A stretch of DNA of 64,000 nt from Hydractinia symbiolongicarpus (taxonomy: Eukaryota; Cnidaria; Hydrozoa; Anthoathecata; Hydractiniidae): NCBI RefSeq assembly GCF_029227915.1, contig NC_079882.1, forward strand, positions 11,594,001 through 11,658,000, read 5' to 3'. Shown here piece by piece: positions 22,701 through 37,700 of the stretch. The notes below the pieces were generated by a model. The model searched no databases and was not told the origin of the DNA. It saw nothing but the letters and a program-made list of their open reading frames with translations. The translations under genes were made by a program, and so were the position numbers. The first letter of the stretch is position 1. Each line of letters opens with the position of its first letter.

Positions 22701-25700
22701 TCCAGTTGTCAGTTGTATGCAAATATCGAATAAGAAGAATAAGTTCATCAGCGACTGTTGTGTACACAGAAGCTGTCATTGCGGTCTTCACAGCATCATC
22801 ACAAAGTTGCTCTATATTCAGGTACAAATAAAAAAATTATACGCAATTCATCTCGTAAGAAAATGAAATATAAGACTGCACTTCCAGGTTTAATTTGATT
22901 CTAAGATATTTCACTATGGACAATGGTTACGTCAAAATAGACGATGGTTATGTCGATATCGACAATAATTACGTCACTATTGAAAAACTACTTTCCACAC
23001 CAACCTGTTGTGTACAATTTATTGCCAGATAAAATCCGTGTCAGCAATTTAAACAGATTTCTGATCAGCCATCTTTTCCAAACTGGTGCATAAACTACTT
23101 TTTCTTTTTCTTTCATCATCATTGAATACTTAATTAGCTTGACAAATTGGACCTAAAGGGAATTACACTGTGGTAGACATCTTTAAATAAGAGTTTTTAA
23201 GTTTTACTCCACATTTACCAATAAAAATTTACCTTCACAAATAATGAATTTCCATCTGAAGGTTCATCATGCTTTAGCAAAGCTAGATTGAGCAATTTTA
23301 TCAAAAGTGTTATAAAATCTTCAGATGATAGCATGTTTTTAAAATCTTCTGATGAACAAAGTGCTCTGATGAAACCAAAAGTGGCAGAAACACTAATGCT
23401 TGGACCTAAATGTAAAAACCCCTAATAAGCATTTACCATTTTTAATTATGTAAATAATCATCAATACCAAAATAGCTCACCCCATAATGATTTGGCATCA
23501 TCAGCAAATTCTCTTAGTGTTTTAACCAAAAACTTCATAACAACATTTTTAGCTAGTTGTGATGGATTGTCCTTGCCACAAGCCATAACAGATAATGAAT
23601 GAAAAATTAATGAGCTTATGGTATGACTAAGAAATGTAAACGGATTTTTTATGTCATTTTGTGATACAACCTTTGAGTCTAAATAAAAACGATTTAATTA
23701 AATTACAATGCTAAAACATCCTGTATATAAAAAAAAATTGCTACCTGTTGAAACTTTTCTTTAAAAATGTTTTCACCTTTTTCCCCTCCGTTATCATCCT
23801 TATCAATATCATCACTCTTTTCTGCACTATCTGCTATCCTTAAATCATATTTTCCATTTTTGCCCATCCTATAGGAATTTCTGGAGCCTGTGTCCCATTC
23901 TACCCTTACCCAGCCATCCTCACCTATTTCACTGACCAGTCGACCTTGACTGGGAGGTGGACCATCCTAAAACAAAATTTAACCAAGTAAAAGTTTATGT
24001 TGATAAAAATTTCAACAAAAATATTTTTGCAAAACAGAAGAACAAAACAGACAAAATTTAGGGATATGATCACAAAGCATAATTTTGCATGTCGTATTTG
24101 TGAAAATTTCTTTACAGTATATTTAAGGCGTTTTTCTTTCGGCTTTTTTATGCTGTTAGAATACTTTTGTCATGCGCATGTATCTATGTACTAGTCAATT
24201 ATTTCTAAACTGAGCCACTTATTTAGAGGTGACTCGAAATTTATCGATAAACCTCAATCTGATGTTAGGAGGGGGATTTTATTTTCATGTTTAAATATTT
24301 TATACTGTAAGCATCAATCTTTTAGAGAATAGAAAGTATTTTGAACTGTTTTTTTATGAGCCATCTTCTAAAAACGAGATTATAAGCCATTTTATGGAAA
24401 TATGATGGGCAAGTACATGAAAATTCAAGGTTTAAGACTTAGTATGTTTTTTGGTTCTGACGTAAGGAGGGTTTATCAGGTTGATGTTTAGTATACATTT
24501 TTTGAATTATAAATTCTAATTTGAATAATCTTGAATTAGAATGACTGGAAAAGTGGTAATTCTGAAATGTTTATAGAAAGTGGTTAATGATAAAAAATAA
24601 TAAAAAGGTGATTAATTTCCCAAACCCTGAAGTGTTTTGTAGCTTATTCAAGAAGTTTGATTTAGACCTTGTGAACTAACCTGATCATCCCATTTCCAGT
24701 CAATTCCTCTCCCAACTCGAGTTCCAATCTTCATCAACTTAATCATTTCAACACCCTTCAGTTGCAGCAAATGCGCTTGCTTGTGTTTACGTTCATCGAT
24801 AAATGGAACTGAAGTGTCTTTGGCATCAGTTATTTCTCCACAATATTTCAATATTGTTTGAATTTTATCAAGAACATCACATTGAAGTAAGAAATCAACA
24901 TCTCCTAAGTAAAATAGAAAAAGCATAGAAAAGGTTGTTTCATTTCATATAGAATGCCATAATCTTTTCAATATCAAAATGTAAGTATTAATCAAAAGTC
25001 ATATTTTATCTAAAAACTATTAAAACACCACCATCAAATGTTTAATTTATCATTGTTTTTAGTCAATTTACATTAGGCAGGTAAAATCAACATGATTGCA
25101 TACAAAATGTAGATTAGTCTACAGCTGATGTACTATTTTTAAAACAAGAGGTTTAAGGTCAATCATTTTTTGAGTTGCTTCAGGTCATGTTTACACAATT
25201 TTCGTTTTGTTGTAATCACACAAAAACCTACCTGACATAAGCGAGGATGTTAGGACTGTCATTGACAATAACAAAGCTCTTGAAGATTTGTAAATTTGCT
25301 TTTTTGCACCATTGGTTTTATAACATGTTGCATGGAAAATCTGTTCCAGTTCATCAAAAACCATTTTCAAAGAAAAATTTTCAAATCCTTTAAAAACCTC
25401 TTTCAATTTGACAATATCATCCTGTGACACCAATTCAACATTATACAAGATACCAGGTTTTGAGTAACTAATACAAAATAGAAACATCATAGAAACCCAA
25501 AGACATGGAATGTAAACAAAAAAATAAGTCCCTCTCTTTTAAACACCCCTCTCCATTAAAAGAGAGGGGTGTTTAAAAGGGGGATGTTTATTAGAAAATT
25601 CGAAAAAAAGTCTTGTTGTTATTAATTCTAATTCAGATGCCAATAATAAAAAGAATTTAATTGACTTTAATGAAAAAAATAGGCCTTTTAAATATTGAGG

Positions 25701-28700
25701 ATATATAAAAAATATCTCACATATAAAAAAGATTTTTTGTAATGAACACCTATTTCTTATTGAAATCTTACAAATTTTATAAACACCCTGGGGAAAAAAC
25801 GGTATTCTGTTTTATAAAAACAGAAAAAACACACCTGACTGAGCCTCCTGGTACAAGTAAACCAAGCCAGCCCAACAAGAGCGAAGCCTTCACACTAGGT
25901 CTGAAATGTTTACGAAGGCATAAAGATTGCATTAAATAACCAGATATCAACCGTTGTTTTGCTCGCTTAATCTAAAATTTAATTTTAAAGTTGAAGAAAG
26001 CAGAATTTAATTAACCAGCAATGTTAATTTAAAAAACAGTCACCTGAGTAAGAAAACATTTCCGTAATATATCTGTGTTTATACTTGTATCAACAACAAA
26101 TTCTCTAGCTTGTTGCATAACATCAACAAGATGTTCATGTTTATGATGTTGCTTGTACAGTTTTATACCCCACTTTGATAAATTCCATCCAAATTTATAC
26201 TTTATCTGTATTGATGACAAAACTTCATACCATTTATTTGTCTTTTTATACAGAGAGGGATCACAAGAAGGATTTAAACATGAAAGCAAAAACTTGCACT
26301 TCTGAAGTATTGGTGCACACAACAAATCATAGCCTAACTGACTTTCTTGATGTCTCTAAAAAAATGTTGAGAAATGAATTTTACATCAGGAATCGACCCA
26401 GGTAAGACCTGTGTAATTTTTTATTGAAAAAATAATTAAGAGAAATATGGCATAACAAAAATAACGAATATAATATCTGATACATAAGACAGAATCTTGA
26501 TTATAAAGTATATAATAAAAATACAAATACCTGAAATATAGATGTCCTTTCTTTAAGAGCCATTTTGACTGCTGTAAACAATGCATCAGACATTATGTCA
26601 GATGATTCCATAGCTTGTTTATTGGTTTCAGATGCAAGAAGACATTTTTGGATGATGCTAAGTTCTTTTTCTAAAAAAGTCAATTGTGCATATTTTTTAA
26701 AGAAACAACATAAAAAATAGGAAAATTAATATTGTGTTTTAGTTATCTTAAATATACCATATATTTAAAATTAACTAAAAAACAATAATAATTTTTCCTA
26801 ATAAAAAGTGCAGTGGTATTGAAGGAAGGTTAGGAGCTGACATTCAGTTTGTATGCAAGCATTGCAAAGGTGACATTATAGACAATGAAGTATTTCTAGT
26901 TTTATGATGTACAACAGTGGCTCATTAGAGATAGTTGAGAGTTTCTGCTACTTGTGTGATATGCTGAGTAGTGAAGGGGTGTTTGAAAGAAGTGTAACTT
27001 GCAGGATAAGCTCTGTTTAGAAAAGGTTTTAAGAGTTACTTCCTTTGTTGACTAGAAGAGTCTTGTCAATTGAGGTGAAAGGTAGGTTGTATAAGGCCTG
27101 TGCAAGAAGTGTTATATTGTACGGTAATGAGACATGGGTAGTGAAGCTTGAAGATTTTGACTGTTAGAAAATAATGATATGAGAATGGTTAGGTAGATGT
27201 GTAACATAAGTCTGAGGGATAGAAAAAGTTCAGATAAGCTAAGAAGCAGGCTAGGTATCCATTGCATTAAAGATGTTATCCAGATAAGAACATTGACTGG
27301 GTTGGGACACTTGGAAAGAATGGAGGAGGATAATTGGTGAAATTGTGGAGACTTGATAGTTCCTGGGGCAAAGTCCAGACGTAGACCAAAAGACTTGGCA
27401 GGAGTAAATAAAGACAGACTTGATGCAAAGGAATTTGAGTTTAGATCTAACACAGTCTAGATCAGATTGGAAAAAGGTCATTACTATATCCCATCCAACC
27501 CATGCTAGCATGGAAACGGGACGTCAAGCCGAGGATGATGATGATGAGATGATGATTGAAATTAAATCCATAGTACGAAAATACAGAAACCAATGTTTTT
27601 TTTTCTGTATCATAAAAAAATAAACAAACCTAATCCAGCATGCCATATCATAACAGCAAGAATTGCCCGTGTTACATGATCCAATGCTGGTGTTTCATTG
27701 TCAGTATTTGGGATAATTGGAATCCCTTTACACTTTGCTTGCATGTAAACATAATCCACAAAAATGGATGTGTTTTTCTCGAGTATGTCTTTAATTAAAT
27801 CTTCAGCTGACAAACACGGTGAACTTTGGCGTTTTCTAAAATATTTCACGTAATAAAATAGGTGAATATTAATTTAAGGGCTTTAAAAAGAAAATATTCT
27901 TTAAACTTTTGAAAGAGAACATCAGTATTCATATAATTTATTTTCATTAAATTGTGCAAATGCTTTCATTTTGGTTAATAGCACCAACGATCAAAAAAGG
28001 GTTCACAGTTCACTTAATGCGAATCGTTTTTTGAATACTGTGACCCAATTTACACAAATTATTATCAAAAATGCGAATCAAAATTTCAATATTTTCTCAA
28101 AAGAAAAAAAACAACACAACAGTTAACGACTAGTGAGCAGTCAAGACACAGTGTGCATGCCACAACTTTAATGCACCATGTTTGTTTTTGCTTACTATTT
28201 GGACGGCCCATTTTTTTCTTTTGAGAAATAAACGTAGCATTGATGCGGTCCTAAATTAATTAGGACCAGGGCATTGTCTTTTTTAACCTGGTTTTCACTG
28301 CTTCTTTTTCAACTTGAAAGTGAAACGTGGAGAAGCATTGGAAACAAAGTTTACCCTTTTCTCTAAAATACATCTGCAACGTAAATTCAAGCAAATATGT
28401 AAATGCAAATTTTTGTTCAGTCGTTCTGCAAAGCATTCAGCACAAAAAATTTTTACTTTTAAATATGGTACATTGAAGTCATAATCACACAAGGGTTGTT
28501 TCAAGGAAAGGATATTTTGATTCACTTTTTGCTCCAATTTATAATATATTAATTGATTCACAAATTGATGAAAAATGGGTCCCAAAGATGCAAAAACAGG
28601 TCGCAATGTCAAAAAAAGTTGCGAACCATTTATTTTATGTTAATTCGATCGCTGAGCACTGTTTCAATTTTATCATACCAATTGCACTATACTGTTGTGA

Positions 28701-31700
28701 TTGGAGTTCTAGTTCAGGGGAACCATTTTTGTTCAAGAATGACTAATAGGATAAATGATAATAAACCTTCAATCAACATTATCTTGTTGTGCACTTCAAT
28801 TTTATTTTTCATCAATTTGAGCAAATTCTAAGTTTTATTTTTAACTTTAGTCTAATAATTTATGCATATCTTTTAAAATAATTTGAAAATGTTTTAGACA
28901 TATTGTGTTTGGCATAATTAAGGTTTTCCAGAAGTTTAAATTCAATTTTTAAATGGGATTTTTGTGAATTATTTTTTCAAGGATTTTATACCTTCGCTTT
29001 TTTTGCTTCAATCTTCCCATATTTTTCTTGTCTTATTAGTTTAGTGTATGAATGTCTAGTTTAAAAGGATTATTTTTTAACCTTTGCCCCAGGAAAGTAC
29101 ATTTTAGGATGTATATACATATGTGATGCTCTCTGAGAAAATCAAACGCTACTATTTTTAATTCGTATTTTTAAAACAATAGAATTCCGTATTTCGTATT
29201 TTCAAAAATACGAATTGCGTATTTAAAAATATGCGTATTTTTTTAAAAAACCGTATTTCGTATTTTTAAAAATACGAAATTTGTATTAAAAAATATGTAC
29301 ATTTCTAAAAATAGGCATTTCTAAAAATACGCTGTAGACTTAAAATACAAAGACATAAAAATGTTTGGTTAGGGTTCGTCTCATTTTTTTATACAAATCG
29401 AAAGTTGCCGTATTCCATTCTAAAATGACGAGAAAACGTCGCTGTGAAGCTTTAAAGTTGCCGTATTTCATTCTAAAATAACGAGAAAATGTCCCTATGA
29501 AATCATTGAGCCAATTAAAAACCTATTAAAAACAAACTTGTAAAATTGAGTAATTGTTCTATTCAATTTATTTAATAACTCAGTTGATACACGTAAAATT
29601 TAATTTGTATTTCGTATTTTTTAAAAATAGAATTTCGTATTTTTAAAAATACGAAATTTTGTATTTCGTTTTTTTAAAAATATGCATATTTTAAAATACA
29701 AAATCCGTATTTTTTCATACGAAATTCCCTTATTTCGTATTTTTAAATACGGAAAGAGAAGTGGTCAACTTTCCCAGAGAGCATCACATATGTGATTGCA
29801 ATTGATTTCATGTGATTGCAAATAACGGCAAAAATCCTGAAGTCCTTATAAAGATATAGAAATAAATGTAATATACTTACATATCTCTCAAAACAGTGTC
29901 TTTATCGATTCCAGCTGAGAATAACTTAGATTGTAACCATCTTTTATTGTTTGTTTCATCTTGCGAGGGATACATGCCATGAGCCAGGTAGCAACAATGA
30001 AGTCCAAGCAAAAAAGATATACCTACTTCAATGTCGTATACCACTTGTTGAAAATCATGTACAGAATAAGAGGCTTCCTAGAGGTATTAAGGAAACTATT
30101 TAAAAGGTGTTGATAGTATGCAAAAAGAAAAAAAGAAGACTTTCTCACCAATGCACAAATGGAACAGAATTAGTCTAACTCCTTATGGGACTTACGGTGC
30201 TCTTATAACACTTCCTAGGGTCAGTTATTTGTGAAAAAAATATTAATGAAAAATCCTTAATTATTAAAAGTGCAGGTAAAGCACGTTTTGCCAATTTCAT
30301 ACAACTTGAAATGTGGGAACTGACATCAGGAATCAAGACTGTGATAACAATGTTTTCATTTTCTACACAAATTTTCTTCGTTCATGCCAATCTCACCTGG
30401 GTCTATTTGGTCAGGTGAATTATGGTGTGACCACAGAAACTTATGGTGTGACCACAGAAACCCTTACAATGTCTTAGGTCTTACTCTCATCAAGAAAAAC
30501 TGTTTTATAGTGATTTGAAAATGGTTGCATCTCCTATGAGGTCTTTTCCAATTAGAGCTACTAACTGTTAGCCTGTGAAAAAATCCACAGGGGCAACTCT
30601 CCTCAGATCATTGCAAGTCGTACTATCCCTGATATCACTATTTTATGTATCCTTGCCATTGTGAACAAAAATATGGCTCTTAATATTATAGAGATAAATA
30701 TTTCTGAGACACAAAACACCGTTTTTATTATACTACCCACAGATTATAACACTAGCGTCAGTGTGCATAGTGAGAAATACATGATTTATAAAAGTGCAGG
30801 AAATGCTTGTTTTGGCAATTTTTTAGAATTAAAAATGTGGTAAATAGTATTTTTCTGTATCTTACAACTTTTTTAATACTACTACGAACACAAACAAAAC
30901 AACGCCTAAGGCTGCAATGACGATGACATTATGTTCTATGTGAACTTCATAGGTCCATGCCATAAGTCACTTGAGTAAAATGTAACATAAATTTTAAATG
31001 TAATGCAGCTAACAAATGGTGGGCTACAAACCTTTTTTAAATCACCAACTAACGCTCGCTTCATCGCACCTTTTCCTTTTTCTGTCATAAATACATCAGC
31101 AAAAGCACTGGCTACTTCTTTTCCTATTTTAAAGATTTTTAAAATAAAACAAACAAACTAAAGCATCAAGTGGTAGAAACCATCACAGGGCATAGTTTGA
31201 ATGTTTTGAAGGACCTCCAGGGTGACCACTAATAAAGTGAGAACAAAATTAAGGATATTTTGCTGCAAACGAGAATAAAAAACTAAAAAAATAAGGATAA
31301 TTAAGGAGAAAACCAATTTTAGTTCTCTATCTTTAATGTTACAACTATGTTCTATAATAAGAAAATAATACATATTATACAAATATACATATAAATTGTG
31401 CCCTGAAAGATAGAAAATATAGGATTTTAGGTAACAGAGAAAATGTCTTATATTACTGGTGATGAACAATCCATGAACACATTTCCAAAAAAATTACGAT
31501 CAGAAAAATTAAGAAATAAGGAGTAATTAAGGAGAATAGCTAAAATTTCAATTTTTTTAAGTATATTTAAGTACTTTTAAGGAGATTTTCTAAGGTTATT
31601 TAAGGAATTTAAGGAGGAGTGGTCACCTTGACCTCAGATACCAGGTGATAGTTACAGTTAAAGTTAAACTAAGATTCAAAATGTCAAACTTACCAACAAA

Positions 31701-34700
31701 ATCATCTAGAGAGTTTTCAATAGAAGGTATGTCTGCTTTCAAGATACTTAGATCAAATAGCTGGCCATCAACCCTTACAAGCTGTTGATCACTTTTTAAA
31801 GCATTGTTAAAGTCTTCATTGTTAAAACCTTCAACATTTTCTTCACCGTCACTATCCGAGTCAGCCAAAGGGCATTCACCTGTCAAAAGCAAAAAAAAAC
31901 TATCAGTAAATTAAGAGGGAAACAACACAATGGAAAGATTGAAAAAATGTTATAAATTATTCTCAAGTCATATAAAAAACTCTTCAAAACCTTATTTTTC
32001 AATGTATGTACAACGTATTTGTCGCTTTGAGCTACAAACTAAAAACAACTAAGTTATTAAACAAAGCAATTATTATTATTTCATTATTATTATTATTCAC
32101 GGATAATTTAAGAGGATAACCATTCAAAAATAAGTACAATATTTGCACTATACACAAATTTCTGTTTTTCAATTGGGTCCCCCTCCCACCATTTAAAAAG
32201 AAGTAAGTTAAAAACAAACAAAAACATTTCAGGGGCAAGAAGTCAAACACTTAATATTTAGAGCACAATATTTGTAAAATGGAGACTTGCCTGGTTGCAA
32301 TGGCCAGTTCATGTCATTTTTACCCATATATCTAGAAGATTCCATTTCTTTGTTCAAACCACTATATAAATCTAATATTTCAGCAAGCTGTGACAACCCA
32401 TCGCAATTACTTGTAATTACAGGTGCATAGTTCTGCAGCATGATCATAAAATGAATGAATTCTCGAAAAAGTACACCAATTGGACTGAACATGAGTGCTT
32501 CACATTTTATTTTGTCGTCAGCTTCGCATGTCAATAGTTGTTTACAACTGCTCTGGAGTAAGGCCATATAAAAGTTAATGATGGCTGTTAAACATTTTAT
32601 GATAGATGTGGGTTCATACACATAACCTAAACATAAACCACTTATCTAATGTTGACTTTGATGAGAAGAATTAGAATTAAAAATTCAAATTTCTAAACAT
32701 ATTTACTTACATCTTGCTGGCCAACACACATCCTTCTCGCTAACAATAAATATGCGTGCAAATAGTAAGCGTTGAAATTTTAACAAAACAGTCAGTATCT
32801 CTCTTCCAATGCCAGCATTTAATTTTGGCGGGTTAACATCTAATGTACTTAACACAGTTATAACATTAGCTAAAAATAATTCCTTAAGCAGCACATATAA
32901 AGTGTTGCTTGGTACACTGTCCTCCTTTTTCACTGATATCATTGCATCCAAAGTATCCTCTAAAAGTAATTCCAGACCATTTTTTTGCACCAAGCAGTTG
33001 ATGAGAAGATTCAGCATAAACACATGGTTTTCATTGCAAGCAGCTAAAAGACACATGTAGAGATTATGCACTAAAATTTTGAAATTTCAACTACATCGAA
33101 AATATGCCATGGCTTTTACATGAGGCTAAGAGTGAGCTTTAATTTTTTAAAAAATTACCAGAAAAACTGCAGAAAATGTGACATAAATAGTTGAGATAAA
33201 GGAAAATTTTGTCACAAAGAATACATGGGTGCAATTTAACCTTATAGAGCAAAATTTAGGTTCAATAACAGATTTTTACCTTTAACAATATTGTGATTGG
33301 CTAATTTAAAACATGTAATAATTTCAGAAAGTATAAATTATAAAAATAAACAAAATTACTAGTAGCAACTTTCAGAAATTCTGTCAGCGTTTTTGCTCGA
33401 TCCGAAGCAGCTGGTAGCAAATACAACCAGCCACATTCTAACACATCTTCACAAATCTTCCGTAACTCAGATTGCTGTGGTTCTTGTAAAACAAGATGTA
33501 TCACTAAATCTTTCAGGCGAGTAGAGAATGCTTCTTCACCATTAAAACCAATATCCTGTGGAGAAACATCCATTTTCTTTGCAGCTTGAAACTAAATTAA
33601 ATGTAAAAAGGTAATAATACACAAAATTTCCATTATGAAAAAGACTAAAGGGCTGGTGACAACAGAGGTTTGTCACAATTAGCAGATTTTGTCATTTAAC
33701 AGTTGCCTTTCCCACCTACCATTATTAGCGGATTTTTTTCTCGCTGATTACTTTTGTGTGCATACGTCAAAGCCAAAACGCCAAACAATTTCACCCAGGA
33801 TGAAATACACTATCATTTTTCAATAAATTAATTATTGTTTTTCTGAAGCCTGTATTCACTCATTTTTTTTTTTAAAAAAAATATTAAGGTTCAGCAAACT
33901 TAACCCCCCATCCCCTTAGCGGACAATATCCGCAAAGCATGATGAACCTATTTTGTCATTGGTCCCTAAGATAAAAAGTTACCTGCAGTTTTAGAAGAAG
34001 GAAGCATGATCTGAGTAGACAATGTTTTAACTTTTCATCAGCAGATGCTTGCGCTTTTTGTAATAGCAATTCCAAAGTCTCGAATGTTTCTTTCTTAACA
34101 TCAATGCAAAATGGGACCTTCTTGTCAATTTTTTTCAAAAACGATGCAGACCAACAAAAAATCTAAAGCAAAAAATTATATAAGAATACTTGAATTTAAT
34201 CAGTTTGTCCACAATTACAACATTGCATTAAGTTATCAAGTATGCATACTTAACCAGTCCAAACACATACCTGATGTGGTCCAGCCGTCACATGAGATAC
34301 ACCAATTTCACTAACTGCTTTAAGTAGTACTGGTTCCCGAATCAAACTTTCTTCTTCCTCTTTACCTCCAAGACCACCCCAACAAAACACATTATAAGAG
34401 TCAGTTAAAGCAACACAATGATATGCACCTACACTTATTGCTAGAACATTTTGTTTGTTCAGTTTTTCAACAGACTGTAAACATATAAAGTTTCCAGATT
34501 GAACTTTGCTGAATCGATCTCTTCCCCTGAGAGTTAAAAGAGAGTAAATTTTAACATAAATAACAGAATTACTCTTTGTTAAAAATTCATTTTGAAAATT
34601 CTTACCATCGGTATACTTGTCCCTTAGTTGTCAAAGCAACATAAAAATATTTGGCAATATAAACTTTCACTATATCTGATGACTCATCAGACAACAACGT

Positions 34701-37700
34701 CAATTTATCGTTCTTCCATGACCACAGTTTACCTAAATATTTGCAAAATACAACATTTATAATAGCAAAGTTGATAATGTTATAACAAAAGTAATATAAG
34801 ACCACTCTAATTTAATTTACAGTGTTTCTTCCAAACATGTGGGAGAAAAAATATTGCAACAACAAGTACCTCCTACAGTGATAATGATAACTTCGGCATG
34901 ATATTGAGAAAATGCAATGTCAATGATATCTGCACTACTGATTTCAGTAAATTCTCTTGCATTAAACTGCTTGTTTCGAGAGTCTAAACAATAAATGAAA
35001 TAGTGAGTTTAGATTAGCAGAGGTATAAAAAAAAGGGATTCATTCTTAAGGCAATACTATTTTTTAAATGAAATAGGAAATGATTTAGTCATTTGATAGC
35101 ACAAGCAGAATTTTAAAGAAAGTTGATCAATGTACCTCAAAATGCACCTAAAAATACTTGTCATGTACTTTTTGCTACACGCGTACAAATTATGCAAATA
35201 CTGCTCAACAACAGTGAAAAATTCAGACTAATGAATCAATCTTCCTTTTTTGTCTTCCAGATTTAGCAAATTTAAAAGTAAGCAGATTTTACGATTTTCA
35301 CTGGTCTTAAAGACTTAAAATCTGATAATAATGTAGGCTAATACGACATGCTTTTTTGTTGCTCAACATATTGCTTATTAGGTCTGGTCATACAAGATGG
35401 ATAATAACGCATCTACACCACCGCTTGCCTAATCAAACAAAATTTTAGACACAGAGATTAACGAAGCAATTGTTGTGATTAAAATAGTAGTTTCAGTTGC
35501 CCTATTTTTTATACGAACAAATTAAGGTGGTATTTAAGCTTTATATGGACTTTTTCTTGTTATTTTAGAACGAAATACGGCAAAGGATGCTTTCTCATTA
35601 TTTCAGATTGAAATTCGGCTGCTTTGTCTGAAATAATAATTTACGTTTCCAAATTTCTATCAATAATGTCATAACACCTTTACACCATCACAAATGATAT
35701 TTTAACAATCATAACATTTAAGAACTTTCTCTAATTCATTTTAAAATTGTTAAAAAATAGTCAATCACTTCATTTTTCTTAACTTACTTTAAAATCGTTT
35801 CTTAAAATAATATAAAACATTAAACTCGGTTCATGATACGATTATGAAGGAATGTAAAATATTAAAGAAACAATTTCCATATGATAAAAATCGTTTTAAT
35901 TTATATAAAAAATGAAATGATCTTGGAGAAGATTCCTAAGAATGATTGTCTCTCGTACCAAGTCCTAACAGTTTTGCACCATAATAATCATATCATTCAC
36001 ACAAGTCTTAAGGATTTGCATCATAATTCACAAAAATTATTGGAATTAACTAAATTAAGAAAAAAATGATCCTTGTTCTTTCTATGCTTGGTGCATTCTC
36101 TTATCTTCTAATTAGAGCCAAATCTATCAAAACTATTATCTTACCATGAGTGGCTCTCCCTAACAATGTACTCTCCCAAAGGAACAATTCTGATGTCTTT
36201 GATAAAACAGAATAGTAGCCAAAGCCAGCATATATTTTCGCAGGAATGGACTGTATTTGAAGAGGCACTGATGAAAAAAAATCGAATGCACTAAAAGGAA
36301 AAAAGAAATCAATGTCAGCACTTTCCACAGGTTAATTATTGCGCCGCAAGTAAGTATTGAAGACACAAACAAATATTATTCTAGCATTACACTTTGATCT
36401 ATTGCAAAAACACTGTGGCATAAAGTGATGAAGAAATTGTTCCAATAAAATTACCCATTATCTTGCCAAGTAAAAATTTCTTTCTGTTTTGATAAAGCTA
36501 TGAAATGACCATCATATGAACAAGAGATTTGTATAAGATCAAGACTTTCTACTTGTTCATACGGCTGCAGTTTCTAAAAATAAAAGAACATGGCAATATG
36601 AAAGAACAACAGTAATGATTAAAAAGTTGTAAACCCTGCAAACACGTTTTAAACGCCATTTAGGAGCCTGATACATTTGTACCATAAACAACCAAAACAT
36701 GAAACACAGCATTAGCATTAGAATAATAGCAATAAACAGATATAATTCTACATCAACACATTTTTTTAAACCTTGACATAATTTAAAGATCTGTAACAAA
36801 CAATGAAAAATTTACAGAGAGGGTGAATAATAACTTGTGTGCCATACCATAATTTCATTGTTATGTTCACATCGAAGCACCTTTCCTTCTAATGTCAACA
36901 CAATCACAAACATATCAGTGCAACAGATTGTAGCTATTTTAAATTCCACCTTTTCTTCTTTCAGGGAGCTCAACAACTTTAAGTTGCCCCAAACTAAAAT
37001 GTCATCACAGCATGGTTTGATTTTCTAAACATGTCGAAATAATATTATACTGTCAATACCTTAGTGTTTAGTTTAGAATTTATATTTTCACCTTTTGATC
37101 AAATGTTTAATTAGCATATACTTAAGTAAGAAAAGTAAGATCATTATCAAACTAAAGGGTTCCTAAGAAAAAACTTTATATTTGTCTGCTTTGTGGCACA
37201 AGTCATTAGAACTTCGCTGTAGACTTATCAATAAGACTAATTTAAGTATATGCAAGCATAAAGCCTAGGTCTAATAATAAACTTAGTAGCATTTTTCATT
37301 TCAAGGACAAAAATCCCAAAAAGTTGCGTTCATTCATTGTTTACAAATTTAGATGTCGTCAATGCAATTCAACATATTATGGTAATTTTAAATGGCATTA
37401 TTAAGTTAGGATTTGCAAACATTCGGGAATTTCTTCCTGAACAGGTAAAGCTTGATCTTGTTCGATCTGTTCCATCTTGTCAAAGAACAGCTATGTTGGA
37501 TCATCTTTTACAGTGTGACCATAAGCTGTTATTAATGATTTCTCTATCTCAGGTTGGCTATTAATAATTATTACAGGCTTAAGAAAGCCTTTTTATCTCA
37601 AGGGACAAGTCAGGCTCAATAAGAATTTTATTGGTACGTTTTATATTTATTTAAAATCTAAACATCTTTAACAATCCAGTTGTTTATTGGCTTTCCCTGG

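Larger units (their letters stand above)
25232..31123 (-). other. HERC2: HERC2 central helical region
   Basis: Exons at about 25232-25467, 26044-26355, 26531-26670, 27630-27835, 29881-30077 and 31032-31123. The 29881-30077 exon has [20 protein letters not shown] and [13 protein letters not shown], aligning to human LLLGLHASYLA and KWLQSSIFSGG. The 26044-26355 exon has [17 protein letters not shown], aligning to the human EVCAPVIERLRFLF region. The remaining exons are less conserved but helical and in frame. The introns carry an RTE fragment (26806-27556) and a MITE (29117-29793). Confidence 0.8.

Noticed and set aside
30410-30465. Tandem pair of a 21-base unit containing atggtgtgaccacag
   Set aside because: Only two copies in an intron; too little to call a repeat array.
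37337-37564. 75-codon plus-strand ORF ([20 protein letters not shown])
   Set aside because: It lies in a HERC2 intron, antisense, with no recognisable domain. The composition looks coding-like but there is no support beyond an open frame.
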